A stretch of 64,000 nt of DNA. It comes from Pseudoalteromonas rubra. GTDB lineage: Bacteria > Pseudomonadota > Gammaproteobacteria > Enterobacterales > Alteromonadaceae. The DNA lies in assembly GCF_001482385.1 (NCBI RefSeq), contig NZ_CP013611.1:3355501-3419500 (forward strand), in the 5' to 3' direction. The notes beneath the pieces are model-generated. The model was given only the letters and a program-made list of their open reading frames with translations. It made no database searches and was not told where the DNA came from. The position numbers and the translations under genes are program-made. Below, one piece after another: positions 27,453 to 35,113 of the stretch (positions are counted from its first letter, which is position 1; each line of letters opens with the position of its first letter).

Positions 27453-27516
27453 TTATGTTACCCGTGTTGCCATGCCTGATGTTTGGTCCAGTCCGCAGTA
27501 AATTTGTTGCTCTAAA

Positions 27517-27583
27517 GATTTGCAGAGACACTCATTCAAGATTGGCTTGCAGTTGACAACTTTACTGGTGGGTGTCTTTGCAA
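27517..27583. repeat. 67-bp palindromic cassette-boundary element, copy 1
   Basis: This element matches 30958-31024 at 64 of 67 positions. Its ends are inverted repeats (TTTGCAGAGACACTCA and TGGGTGTCTTTGCAA in this copy), and the middle includes the small palindrome GTTGACAAC. The first orphan rhs cassette begins right at its right end. The ends resemble the inverted ends around the transposase at 33242-34213, so it may be a non-autonomous relative. Confidence 0.8.
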
Positions 27584-30196
27584 GATACGCGATCGGGCAC
27601 CACTCGCTGTGATGAGCATGTCACATTCAATACCCGGGCGAATGACCTGAGGCTTAGAACAGAGCCGAACAACCCGCTCATAAACCCAATAACCAGCTTG
27701 TGTGTTATTCAGCAAACGGCGTTTGACGAATATGGTCGGGTTAGTATTCAGCTTGATGATTATCGTCGCTCTGGGGCAGGGCGATACTATGAAGCCAGAG
27801 GTATACGCAACCACTATCAATATGGCCAGCTTAAGTCTCGTCAGGAGGCGCGAGAAGGGACACATGGTGAGGTGTATTACAACCTGACCGGACTTACAGC
27901 ACGAGGACAGGTTAGCAGCTATGAGAAAGGGCATATCGCGGTAAAACTGGGCTATGCCAGCAATGGCATGATTGCGAGCATCAGTACACAAGGCAACTAC
28001 AGCTATGTACAAAACGAGCATTATGAATTTGATGGCCTGGGCAATCTGACCAAGCGGACGTTAACGAACCGGGACACAGAGCGTTTTGGCTATGACAAGC
28101 TTAATCGGATAACACATATCAATGGTAGCCCGCACTTCAGTTATTCGGCCAGCGGTAACCTGTCAACCAAGCTTGATGGCAATAAAGAGTGGACACACCA
28201 CTATGGTGGCATTGGTATTGCGAAACATGCCCTGACGACCCGGGAATATCAGAAAACCGTTTCGCAAGACGGTATTGGTGGCCCGATAGACAACCCCTTT
28301 GGTGGCGGAGCACAGGTGTACTCGTCGAGTAATTTCAGTGTATTCGGTGGCTCAGCAAACACATCTGTACACACTGCGACTGAAACCAGCGCGTTTGCTG
28401 GTGGTTTCACACAACCCAGAAAGGTCACGGTTTACGAGCGTTTTAAATATGATGCCAACGGCAATCAGACGCAGATGCAAACAGCAGAAGGGCTGATTGT
28501 GGATACGCGTGATTATCGGACGCTGAAATACACGACGAGAAACAAAGTCAGCGAAGTGACGGGCAATTCAGAGACGGTGCAATTTGCCTACGATGCGCAC
28601 AACCGTCGTTATAAACGCACGGATAAGCATCAAACGGTGTACTATGTTGGTGCGCTGGAGCTAAGTGTCGACAACAGTACAGATGAGCATTACGTTAAAC
28701 GCTACATTGGCAATGACGCAATGCAAATCTATTACAGCTCAGGTACCAGTAAGCTACAGTGGCTGTTTACAGATCACCAGGGTTCCATTGTCGCGGTAAC
28801 CAATGCGTACTATAAACTGCTCAAACGATTCAGCTATGACGTATTTGGTAAACAGTCGACATCGGCCTTTACATTCCAGGAGCGCAATAGCGGGCATGTT
28901 GCATTACACCTGACCTTATCTGTATTTAACTCCGTACCACCGAACCTGCGCGGCTATACCGGCCATGAGCCAGTCTCACTGGGTGGGGACAGCCGCATCA
29001 TTCATATGAATGGTCGGATCTACGATGCAGATACGGGTAGGTTTATGCAGGCGGATCCGTTTGTTCAGGCACCTTCGAATCTTCAGAACTATAACGCTTA
29101 TTCTTATGTGTTGAATAATCCTTTGTCTTATACGGATCCGAGTGGGTATTTGTTTAAAAAGCTTTTTAAGGGAGCTATGAAGGCGACGGGAACGTGGCAA
29201 ATGCTCCGTGCTATTGGTCAAGTCCCTTGGCTAAACACCATAGTCACCGTAGGTCTCAACTTTATTCCAGGCTGTCAGGGTTGGTGTGCCGCTGCGGCAA
29301 CTGCGGCATATAGTGCGGGCTCTACCTTTGCAACTACGGGAAGTTTAAATAAAGGACTAACCGCTGGCTTGACAGCTGCGGCAATGCCCGGAGGAGGAAG
29401 TGTCGAAGCAATACTTGCAAGTGCTGCGATTGGAGGCGTTTCTTCTAAATTGATGGGCGGTAACTTTGGTCACGGGTTCTTTGCAGCTGGACTGGGTGCT
29501 GCTGCTGGAAACATTGGCAGAGGGATCAGAAATCCAATAGGTCAGGTCGTGATTGGTGCTATAGTCGGTGGCACCGTTTCGAAAGTCACTGGCGGCAAGT
29601 TTGCCAATGGTGCATTCAGTGCAGCTTTTGCTGCGGCGATGAGGGCGGATTGGGGTGTTGAAGCTCGGCTCCAAAAGAAAGGGTTAGTGAATAAATATCT
29701 CGGTAACGGAGATCAGCACGATGGTCCGGGTGTGCCTCAGGAAGTCCGAGACGCTATAAGAAGTATGATTGATGCAGGTGAGTATGAGGGAGCTGCGCAC
29801 ATAGCAGCAAATTACCTTGGCAAAAGTCTAGGTGAGTATTCCGGGTTAATGATTGATATGAATTCTAGAGCTGGAGAATTTGGAGAAGTAAACAGAGACC
29901 TAAGTCTTACTTTAGGTCGAGATGCATTTCACAGTGTTTCTACTTTAATTTCAACAGTTGGTCATGAGTATGTTCATCTAGGACATAGACTCAGTGATGG
30001 TTTTATTAACTCTAATTACAATGCTCGGCAATCGGAAGTTGCGTCCTATCAATGGGAGTTAGACAACAAACATATTACGGGGTTATCAGGCCGTGCATTG
30101 GATAATGTCCGCAAACAGATGAACTTTCACGGTAGTGCTCTGAGTGAAAGTGACTACTGGAGAGCTAGAGATAATAATATAAGGTGGAAAAAATGA
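27572..30196 (+). CDS. Orphan rhs cassette with tip 2 (HExxH metallopeptidase-like)
   Basis: An 874-codon frame repeats the end of the giant toxin from SGTTRCDEH onward and then carries a different C-terminus. There is no convincing start: the first GTG lies inside the palindromic element and lacks a ribosome binding site, so this is probably a silent donor. After DPSGYLF the tip has an Ala/Gly-rich hydrophobic module (including GGNFGHGF and GGKFANGAF), then a domain of about 170 residues with HEYVHLGH at 29963. The HExxH zinc motif is followed 25 residues on by a SEVASY segment that could supply a third, glutamate ligand, as in gluzincin peptidases. It ends with a 4-base ATGA overlap with its putative immunity gene. 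Confidence 0.8.
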   Translation: MSLQDTRSGTTRCDEHVTFNTRANDLRLRTEPNNPLINPITSLCVIQQTAFDEYGRVSIQLDDYRRSGAGRYYEARGIRNHYQYGQLKSRQEAREGTHGEVYYNLTGLTARGQVSSYEKGHIAVKLGYASNGMIASISTQGNYSYVQNEHYEFDGLGNLTKRTLTNRDTERFGYDKLNRITHINGSPHFSYSASGNLSTKLDGNKEWTHHYGGIGIAKHALTTREYQKTVSQDGIGGPIDNPFGGGAQVYSSSNFSVFGGSANTSVHTATETSAFAGGFTQPRKVTVYERFKYDANGNQTQMQTAEGLIVDTRDYRTLKYTTRNKVSEVTGNSETVQFAYDAHNRRYKRTDKHQTVYYVGALELSVDNSTDEHYVKRYIGNDAMQIYYSSGTSKLQWLFTDHQGSIVAVTNAYYKLLKRFSYDVFGKQSTSAFTFQERNSGHVALHLTLSVFNSVPPNLRGYTGHEPVSLGGDSRIIHMNGRIYDADTGRFMQADPFVQAPSNLQNYNAYSYVLNNPLSYTDPSGYLFKKLFKGAMKATGTWQMLRAIGQVPWLNTIVTVGLNFIPGCQGWCAAAATAAYSAGSTFATTGSLNKGLTAGLTAAAMPGGGSVEAILASAAIGGVSSKLMGGNFGHGFFAAGLGAAAGNIGRGIRNPIGQVVIGAIVGGTVSKVTGGKFANGAFSAAFAAAMRADWGVEARLQKKGLVNKYLGNGDQHDGPGVPQEVRDAIRSMIDAGEYEGAAHIAANYLGKSLGEYSGLMIDMNSRAGEFGEVNRDLSLTLGRDAFHSVSTLISTVGHEYVHLGHRLSDGFINSNYNARQSEVASYQWELDNKHITGLSGRALDNVRKQMNFHGSALSESDYWRARDNNIRWKK
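27592..28991 (+). repeat. 1400-bp direct repeat, copy in the orphan cassette
   Basis: Second copy of 24246-25645, in the same orientation and the same reading frame. Its left edge is 8 bases from the palindromic element, so the junction between element and rhs sequence is sharp. The absence of visible differences indicates very recent duplication or ongoing gene conversion. Confidence 0.92.
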
Positions 30197-30672
30197 GGCT
30201 TTTATTGATTTTTATTTTCTTATTTAATTTGGGCTCTGCGGTAGCACGTGAAGACCTTGAACTAAATATAAGCTACGTAGGTTCTGATTTGTTAGTTACT
30301 TTGTTTAATCGGGGAAGGGAAAACACTTATTATCTTAAGGATATCAACTTTTGTATGTCTGCTCCCAAGGGTATAAACGTATTCTTGAAAAATGAAGCCG
30401 GGACTGTCTTTCGTCATTCATCTTTCTTAAATCGTATGTGTTATGCACCAAAAGATGGGCTAGCATCGAATTATGGTGTTATGCACTTGATTGATAAAAA
30501 GGACATTACTCAGAATAAATTCAGTATTGTTGGAGGTAAAGGTGGAGAACCTCTTGAGCCGGGTGTATATGAGCTAGGAGTTAAAATTTGTAGCAGTATG
30601 AAAGATTACAAACTAGCCGATTGTATCTATAGCAATAGTTTGCCCTACACCGTTAGTACTAAGTTAAAGTAG
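30193..30672 (+). CDS. Putative periplasmic immunity protein for tip 2
   Basis: A 159-residue protein whose ATG at 30193 overlaps the stop codon of the tip-2 frame (ATGA). AAGGTGG at 30181-30187 is a good ribosome binding site. Residues 1-19 (MRLLLIFIFLFNLGSAVA and on) form a Sec signal peptide ending in an AxA-like cleavage site. The mature part is beta-rich with several cysteines and has no recognised family. Translational overlap with the tip and export to the periplasm suggest an immunity protein that neutralises the peptidase-like tip outside the cytoplasm (inference). Confidence 0.68.
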   Translation: MRLLLIFIFLFNLGSAVAREDLELNISYVGSDLLVTLFNRGRENTYYLKDINFCMSAPKGINVFLKNEAGTVFRHSSFLNRMCYAPKDGLASNYGVMHLIDKKDITQNKFSIVGGKGGEPLEPGVYELGVKICSSMKDYKLADCIYSNSLPYTVSTKLK

Positions 30673-30689
30673 AAACTAAATACAGGCAC

Positions 30690-30781
30690 TCAAAATTGGC
30701 GCTCAGTGAGCGCCTTTTTTCTGTGCAATGACGCCAGCGCCGTGTGCAGTGGAAACAAGTACTAGCATGCACAACTGACCA
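30690..30781. repeat. Cassette-end repeat, copy 1
   Basis: About 92 bases after immunity gene 2 match 32955-33047 after immunity gene 3 at roughly 90%. The repeat contains a strong terminator and then a second palindrome-rich part (GCCAGCGC and, in the other copy, GCGCTGGC, inside TGTGCA/TGCACA). The remaining bases to 30957 hold no gene. Confidence 0.75.
30698..30720 (+). terminator. Intrinsic terminator of cassette 2
   Basis: GGCGCTC (30698-30704), loop AGT, GAGCGCC (30708-30714), then six T. This is a textbook rho-independent terminator closing the tip-2/immunity-2 unit. Confidence 0.9.
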
Positions 30782-30957
30782 GCGGAGGATGCATTTGCGG
30801 CCAGTCCCACCAGATGGCTGTGCTGCCGAAATTGATGGCTCGCGCTGTTGCATCGTGATGGCTTCTGCTGGTTTGTATTGAAATGGCGGCTGTTAGCTTC
30901 TGTGTACTAGGAGGGTTTCTTCAGATTGTGAAATCGCTTAAGTAATTTTGGAATATA

Positions 30958-31024
30958 GATTTGCAGAGACACCCATTCAAGATTGGCTTGCAGTTGACAA
31001 CTTTATTGGTGGGTGTCTCTGCAA
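30958..31024. repeat. 67-bp palindromic cassette-boundary element, copy 2
   Basis: TTTGCAGAGACACCCA (30960-30975) and TGGGTGTCTCTGCAAA (31010-31025) are perfect 16-bp inverted repeats 34 bases apart. The whole differs from copy 1 (27517-27583) at three positions. As with copy 1, an rhs fragment begins exactly at its right edge. Confidence 0.85.
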
Positions 31025-32272
31025 ATGAGGAGTTATTGGGCAGAAGAAACCGGTTTGTTGCTTCATGAGCTGCCGGCCAATATGCGAAGCTACACCGGCC
31101 ACGAACCGGTCACCTTTGGGGGGGACAACCGCATCATTCATATGAATGGTCGGATCTACGATGCAGATACGGGTCGATTTATGCAGGCGGATCCATTTGT
31201 GCAAGCGCCGACGAATTTGCAGAACTATAACGCTTACTCTTATGTGTTGAATAATCCGCTGTCATATACGGATCCGAGTGGGTATTTGTTTAAGAAGCTT
31301 GGGAAGTTTATTAAGAAGAACTGGCGGACGATAGCGGCGATAGGCATATTAGCGGTTACAGGGTATGGTGTAGATCTATTCACAGCATTCGAAGCTTATG
31401 GAGCAGCAGCAACAATAGCGGCTACAGGCGGAGCCCTTGCAGGGTATGTTGCAACAGGCAGTGCCAAAGGGGCAGTTATGGGGGCTTTGTCTGGCGCTGC
31501 ATTTTATGGAATTGGCCAGGCATTTGGTGCTTCAAGTGGCTTCCTGAAAACAGGCGGTATTGGTCACTTAGGTAGTCATGCTCTTGCCGGTGGTATCATG
31601 GCAGAGTTACAGGGCGGCAATTTCGGCCATGGTTTCTGGAGTGCAGGGATTACAAAAGGCGCACAAATAGGTCGACTTGTTCCGAGTAACTTAGCAGCAG
31701 GTACAATTGCCTCGGCTGTGATTGGAGGTACCGTTTCACACATTACAGGTGGAAAATTTGGGAATGGCGCGACGACGGCTGCGTTTCAGTTCACGTTGAA
31801 CCACTTCGTTAATGATAGTAAATATCCGTTTAGCAAAGAAGCACAAATGGACGAAAGTCATCCGATTCCAGATGAAATTCTTGAGCTCTATGAGCAATAC
31901 CAAGAGGGAAAATTCAAAAGTCTAGTCGGTGTAAATAAAGCTGCTGGAGAGTCTGCTGAAGAGTATGTAGCGTCTATTTTGAGGGAGAAAGGTTACATCG
32001 TACTCGTTAAGGGCGTAACGCTAAAAGTTGATGGAAGCATTAGATATCCTGATTTAACACTTTTCGATGGAAGGACTGAGGAGTTAGTGTCGTTCATGGA
32101 AGTAAAGTTAAATAATTCTAGACTTATATCAAGGCAGATACGAAATGATAAGATCATTCAAACAAAAGGCGCAATGGTAACAAGGACTCCATCACCAACA
32201 CTTTTACCCCAAGGTGAAATAGGAAAAACAAATGTCGAGCTCTTTAGGATTTATTACCAAGATCAAGATTGA
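31013..32272 (+). CDS. Orphan rhs cassette with tip 3 (PD-(D/E)XK nuclease-like)
   Basis: A 419-codon frame with only a short RHS core (GHEPVTFGG...DPSGYLF, about 31090-31290) before a new tip. No ribosome binding site precedes the possible starts (GTG 31013 or ATG 31025), so it is probably a silent cassette. The residues ahead of the core ([19 protein letters not shown]) differ from the main gene, which suggests a different parent rhs gene. The tip has the shared hydrophobic module ([17 protein letters not shown]) and then a C-terminal domain with [19 protein letters not shown] at 32048 and MEVK at 32096. That spacing is typical of restriction-endonuclease-fold DNases. Its immunity gene begins four bases after the stop. 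Confidence 0.8.
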   Translation: MSLQMRSYWAEETGLLLHELPANMRSYTGHEPVTFGGDNRIIHMNGRIYDADTGRFMQADPFVQAPTNLQNYNAYSYVLNNPLSYTDPSGYLFKKLGKFIKKNWRTIAAIGILAVTGYGVDLFTAFEAYGAAATIAATGGALAGYVATGSAKGAVMGALSGAAFYGIGQAFGASSGFLKTGGIGHLGSHALAGGIMAELQGGNFGHGFWSAGITKGAQIGRLVPSNLAAGTIASAVIGGTVSHITGGKFGNGATTAAFQFTLNHFVNDSKYPFSKEAQMDESHPIPDEILELYEQYQEGKFKSLVGVNKAAGESAEEYVASILREKGYIVLVKGVTLKVDGSIRYPDLTLFDGRTEELVSFMEVKLNNSRLISRQIRNDKIIQTKGAMVTRTPSPTLLPQGEIGKTNVELFRIYYQDQD

Positions 32273-32276
32273 TGTT

Positions 32277-32909
32277 ATGAAAAAAACAGAACTGAGAAAA
32301 ATTGTTGAAAGTTACGAGTTTAAAAAAGGTCCGTCGGTTGATAGTTCCCTTATATATTTTTATGGTATCGATGAACGATACTCGATAGGGATAATTATAT
32401 CTAATCATAAAGTTGGAGATGTACCTCAAGTTCAGTACGGTATTTATGATCGTTACCTTGCAAAGGTATGGGGGAATGTTAGTGGCTTTGATATGGCTGA
32501 GGATTATTGTTTAACAATACAGCACCCATTGAATTATCGAGTTTTGCGAGATGGTAGAGTGCTGCCTATTGAGCAAGTCTTTGATGAAAAATTCTTTAGA
32601 GCTTTCATAGAAAGCTTTATAGGAAAAAAAGATGAGTTAGTTGAACAGTATGTTGCTTCACTAAATAGCTTTAATTATCCAGAACCACTAATTCCTGACG
32701 AGAACTTTTTTGAAGCACTTGCCAAGAACCAAGGCGTGTACTTTGGGTTTATGTTTAAGTTATCTAATGGTGAAAGGGTTACGCTGGATGATATTGAAGT
32801 ACAAAGAGATGAACTAAGAAAAACGTATGGACTAAAAGGGTTTATAAAGAGAGATCTCGCGCTTTTAGAAAGCTATATACAGAGTAACAAGGACAGCTGC
32901 CTTGGTTGA
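32277..32909 (+). CDS. Putative cytoplasmic immunity protein for tip 3
   Basis: A 210-residue protein starting at ATG 32277, right behind tip 3. An upstream in-frame start at 32232 would overlap the tip and is less likely. There is no signal peptide or membrane segment; the protein is charged and looks cytoplasmic. No family was recognised. The cytoplasmic location matches a nuclease tip that would attack DNA, in contrast to the exported immunity proteins of tips 1 and 2. Low GC compared with the housekeeping genes suggests transfer. Confidence 0.65.
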   Translation: MKKTELRKIVESYEFKKGPSVDSSLIYFYGIDERYSIGIIISNHKVGDVPQVQYGIYDRYLAKVWGNVSGFDMAEDYCLTIQHPLNYRVLRDGRVLPIEQVFDEKFFRAFIESFIGKKDELVEQYVASLNSFNYPEPLIPDENFFEALAKNQGVYFGFMFKLSNGERVTLDDIEVQRDELRKTYGLKGFIKRDLALLESYIQSNKDSCLG

Positions 32910-32943
32910 TAGCATATTTTGTTAACTCCCATTGGGAGTTAAG

Positions 32944-32953
32944 GTGACACCCA
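32944..32953. repeat. Left inverted end of the RAYT-type element
   Basis: GTGACACCCA here and TGGGTGTCAC at 34402-34411 are perfect inverted repeats bracketing the transposase gene. The core ACACCCATTCAA is shared with the 67-bp palindromic elements. A separate perfect palindrome (TTAACTCCC/GGGAGTTAA, around 32922-32942) lies just to its left, after the immunity gene. Confidence 0.6.
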
Positions 32954-32954
32954 T

Positions 32955-33047
32955 TCAAAATTGGCGCTCAGTGAGCGCCTTTTTTCTGTGCAATCACGCC
33001 AGCGCGGTGTGCAGTGGAAATCAGCGCTGGCATGCACAACAGACCAA
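32955..33047. repeat. Cassette-end repeat, copy 2
   Basis: Second copy of the repeat at 30690-30781. It includes the terminator and a well-formed nested inverted repeat (TGTGCA, GCCAGCGC ... GCGCTGGC, TGCACA) that could form a cruciform. It starts within the left inverted end of the transposase element, so the two features share a border. Confidence 0.75.
32963..32985 (+). terminator. Intrinsic terminator of cassette 3
   Basis: GGCGCTC, loop AGT, GAGCGCC (32963-32979) followed by six T. The stem is identical to the terminator at 30698-30720. Confidence 0.9.
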
Positions 33048-33241
33048 ATATAAAAGACACCCAATCTAAAGCCCCAGGTAGTTACATGGACAGCCACCTA
33101 AAACGACGAGGTTGAATGGACCCTATGTTCTAGATTGAAGTGCACCACTATGGGGTTGAATGGACACCCGCCCTAAACTGGCATGGGGAAGCTACGCCGT
33201 CTACCTTTAGGTGATACTCAATGGATTGAGGATGACAAATT

Positions 33242-34213
33242 ATGCCAACTGCAAGGAAAAAGCAGGTCAGCCTATCGGATACCAAATACTATCACTGTAT
33301 ATCCCGGTGTGTTCGCCGGGCATTTCTGTGCGGCGAAGACCGCGTAACGGGCAAGTCTTATGAACATCGGCGAGACTGGGTTGAGGAAAAATTGCTGACC
33401 CTTACTAAGGTGTTTTGCATTGATGTGTGTGGCTACGCGGTGATGAGTAACCACACGCATATTGTACTGTATGTAGATGATAAGAAAGCACAAAGGATAT
33501 CAGATAGAGCAATCGTACTTCGCTGGCATAAACTGTTTAAAGGCAACTGGCTGACGCACAAATTCATTAATGGAGATGAGTTGAGTGCATCCGAGTACAG
33601 TATGCTGGCAGCTGATATTGCTGAATTTAGAATCCGCCTAGCGAGTATCAGCTGGTTCATGCGGGTGTTGAATGAAGACATTGCCCGCAAGGCCAATAAA
33701 GAAGATGGTTGTACAGGCCGGTTTTGGGAAGGGCGATTTAAGTCACAAGCCTTGCTGGATGAAGCGGCATTGGCAGCGTGCCTGGCTTATGTTGACCTGA
33801 ACCCAGTCAGAGCCAAAATGGGAGAGACACCGGAAACGTCAGACTACACCAGCATTAAAAAGCGTATTGAGCATGCACAGCAAGGCAAGCAACCCAAGAG
33901 CTTACTGCGTTTTGCAGGTAATCCAAGAAAGCACATGCCCAAAGGACTACCGTTTGAGCTGGCTTATTATATTCAACTGGTTGAGTTAACAGGCCGATGC
34001 ATGCGTGCAGATAAGCGAGGTTACATCAGCGATAGCCAACCATTGCTGACACGATTGCAAATAGAGCCAGACAACTGGCTCAAACTGACTACGCAGTTTA
34101 CAAAGGTCTTTCATGGTGCTGTGGGGCGAAAGCAAGCGATGACCGATTACTGTGAGCATCTTCGCAAAAGGCGACGCGCCAATTTGACTCAGTGCGAGCG
34201 GTTACTGGGTTAA
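33242..34213 (+). CDS. IS200/REP-associated (RAYT-type) Y1 transposase
   Basis: A 323-residue single-strand DNA transposase of the Y1/HUH family. Residues 66-77 read AVMSNHTHIVLY, the HUH metal-binding motif (His71, His73). GRFWEGRFKSQALLDEAALA and AYVDLNPVRAKM further on are hallmarks of REP-associated tyrosine transposases. The protein is longer than IS200 TnpA (about 150) and in the RAYT size range. ATG at 33242 follows GAGGA. The upstream 190 bases contain several GACANCC(A/G)CCTAAA-type repeats. Inverted ends at 32944 and 34402 flank the gene, and the 67-bp palindromes in the island share their end sequence, so it may have mobilised them (inference). Confidence 0.88.
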   Translation: MPTARKKQVSLSDTKYYHCISRCVRRAFLCGEDRVTGKSYEHRRDWVEEKLLTLTKVFCIDVCGYAVMSNHTHIVLYVDDKKAQRISDRAIVLRWHKLFKGNWLTHKFINGDELSASEYSMLAADIAEFRIRLASISWFMRVLNEDIARKANKEDGCTGRFWEGRFKSQALLDEAALAACLAYVDLNPVRAKMGETPETSDYTSIKKRIEHAQQGKQPKSLLRFAGNPRKHMPKGLPFELAYYIQLVELTGRCMRADKRGYISDSQPLLTRLQIEPDNWLKLTTQFTKVFHGAVGRKQAMTDYCEHLRKRRRANLTQCERLLG

Positions 34214-34401
34214 CACTTTTATTTTAGTAGCATTTCAATTTATCCAGGTTCAGGCTTGGGTATGTTCTCGTATTGTCCGAATCTGATTATTTACCAGCAT
34301 TTCATACTTAAACTTACAAGTTTCACTATTGGAAGCCTGGCATTCAATAGCCTTGCATTTCGACTTTGAAATTGTCCACAATTGGTGTGTGAATTTACTG
34401 G

Positions 34402-34411
34402 TGGGTGTCAC
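34402..34411. repeat. Right inverted end of the RAYT-type element
   Basis: TGGGTGTCAC is the inverse of the left end at 32944-32953. The preceding bases TTTACTGGTGGGTGTC match the right half of the 67-bp palindromic elements. No gene lies in 34214-34489. Confidence 0.6.
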
Positions 34412-34489
34412 TTAAAATTTTTAGGACCGGATTTAATATTGGGATTAATGAAGGTATGCAATTTACTAACGCAATACTGGAGTTGACAG

Positions 34490-35113
34490 GTGGCTGATTT
34501 TTTAGCAAGTGCTTTAGAAGCAGGTTTTGCATATTCAGATAGAAAAAAGAACAGACTTAAAAAAGAGCTAATTCCGGGTTTTACCTGGGAGATAGTAATG
34601 TTAGAAGAAAGCTGGAATGACCTAGAAGAAGTTGGTTTTTATCTATGGTCACCACTTTTTTCCAAAGTAATGTCAAACTTATTTACCGAGCATAATGAAT
34701 TGGCAAATGAGTACTATGATAGAACTCTTGTGGATGACGAAGAGGGATGCCTCGGGTTTTCTTCCGTTGGTTGGGAGGAAGGGCCTGATGGAAAGAAACA
34801 GCTTTATTCAGCTGCTACCTACCTCGAAGGGTCAACTTTCTTTGAAACGCTACAAAGCCAAAAGAATGAAGAAGATATATTCAACCTTTTATACAAGGGG
34901 ATTGGAGTTCAATTTTTGGCTGTAGTAGAAGGACTCTGGGTATACCTTTACCTTCTTAAGAGAATGGGTTTATGCAGTACTGAAATCTTGAGTGAAATAA
35001 ATGGTAGTGAAAAACCTTTACCGGTAAAAACAGCTAAACCAGTTGATTTAGCACTGTTGGGAGTATTTGAAAAATCATATGAAAAAGCAATTAATGGGGA
35101 AAACCGAAAATGA
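34490..35113 (+). CDS. Hypothetical protein, possible orphan immunity gene
   Basis: A 207-residue acidic cytoplasmic protein beginning at GTG 34490 with GGAG eight bases upstream. No known domain was recognised. One hydrophobic helix-like stretch (GVQFLAVVEGLWVYLYLL, residues about 143-160) is visible. The composition is AT-rich like the immunity genes to its left. It overlaps the next gene by four bases (ATGA), so the pair is an operon. Its place behind the rhs cassettes, without a preceding tip, suggests an immunity gene left after loss of its toxin. This is inference from location. Confidence 0.6.
   Translation: MADFLASALEAGFAYSDRKKNRLKKELIPGFTWEIVMLEESWNDLEEVGFYLWSPLFSKVMSNLFTEHNELANEYYDRTLVDDEEGCLGFSSVGWEEGPDGKKQLYSAATYLEGSTFFETLQSQKNEEDIFNLLYKGIGVQFLAVVEGLWVYLYLLKRMGLCSTEILSEINGSEKPLPVKTAKPVDLALLGVFEKSYEKAINGENRK

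Noticed and set aside
27572..27600. Functional start of the first orphan cassette at GTG 27572
   Set aside because: The GTG lies in the palindromic element without a Shine-Dalgarno sequence or promoter, so independent translation is doubtful.
27517..31025. CRISPR array made of the 67-bp repeats
   Set aside because: There are only two full copies, more than 3 kb apart, with genes between them and no cas genes.
32990..33047. Integron attC site in the palindromic part of the cassette-end repeat
   Set aside because: The nested inverted repeat is suggestive, but the GTT/AAC core site pair is incomplete and there is no integron integrase or row of cassettes with such sites.
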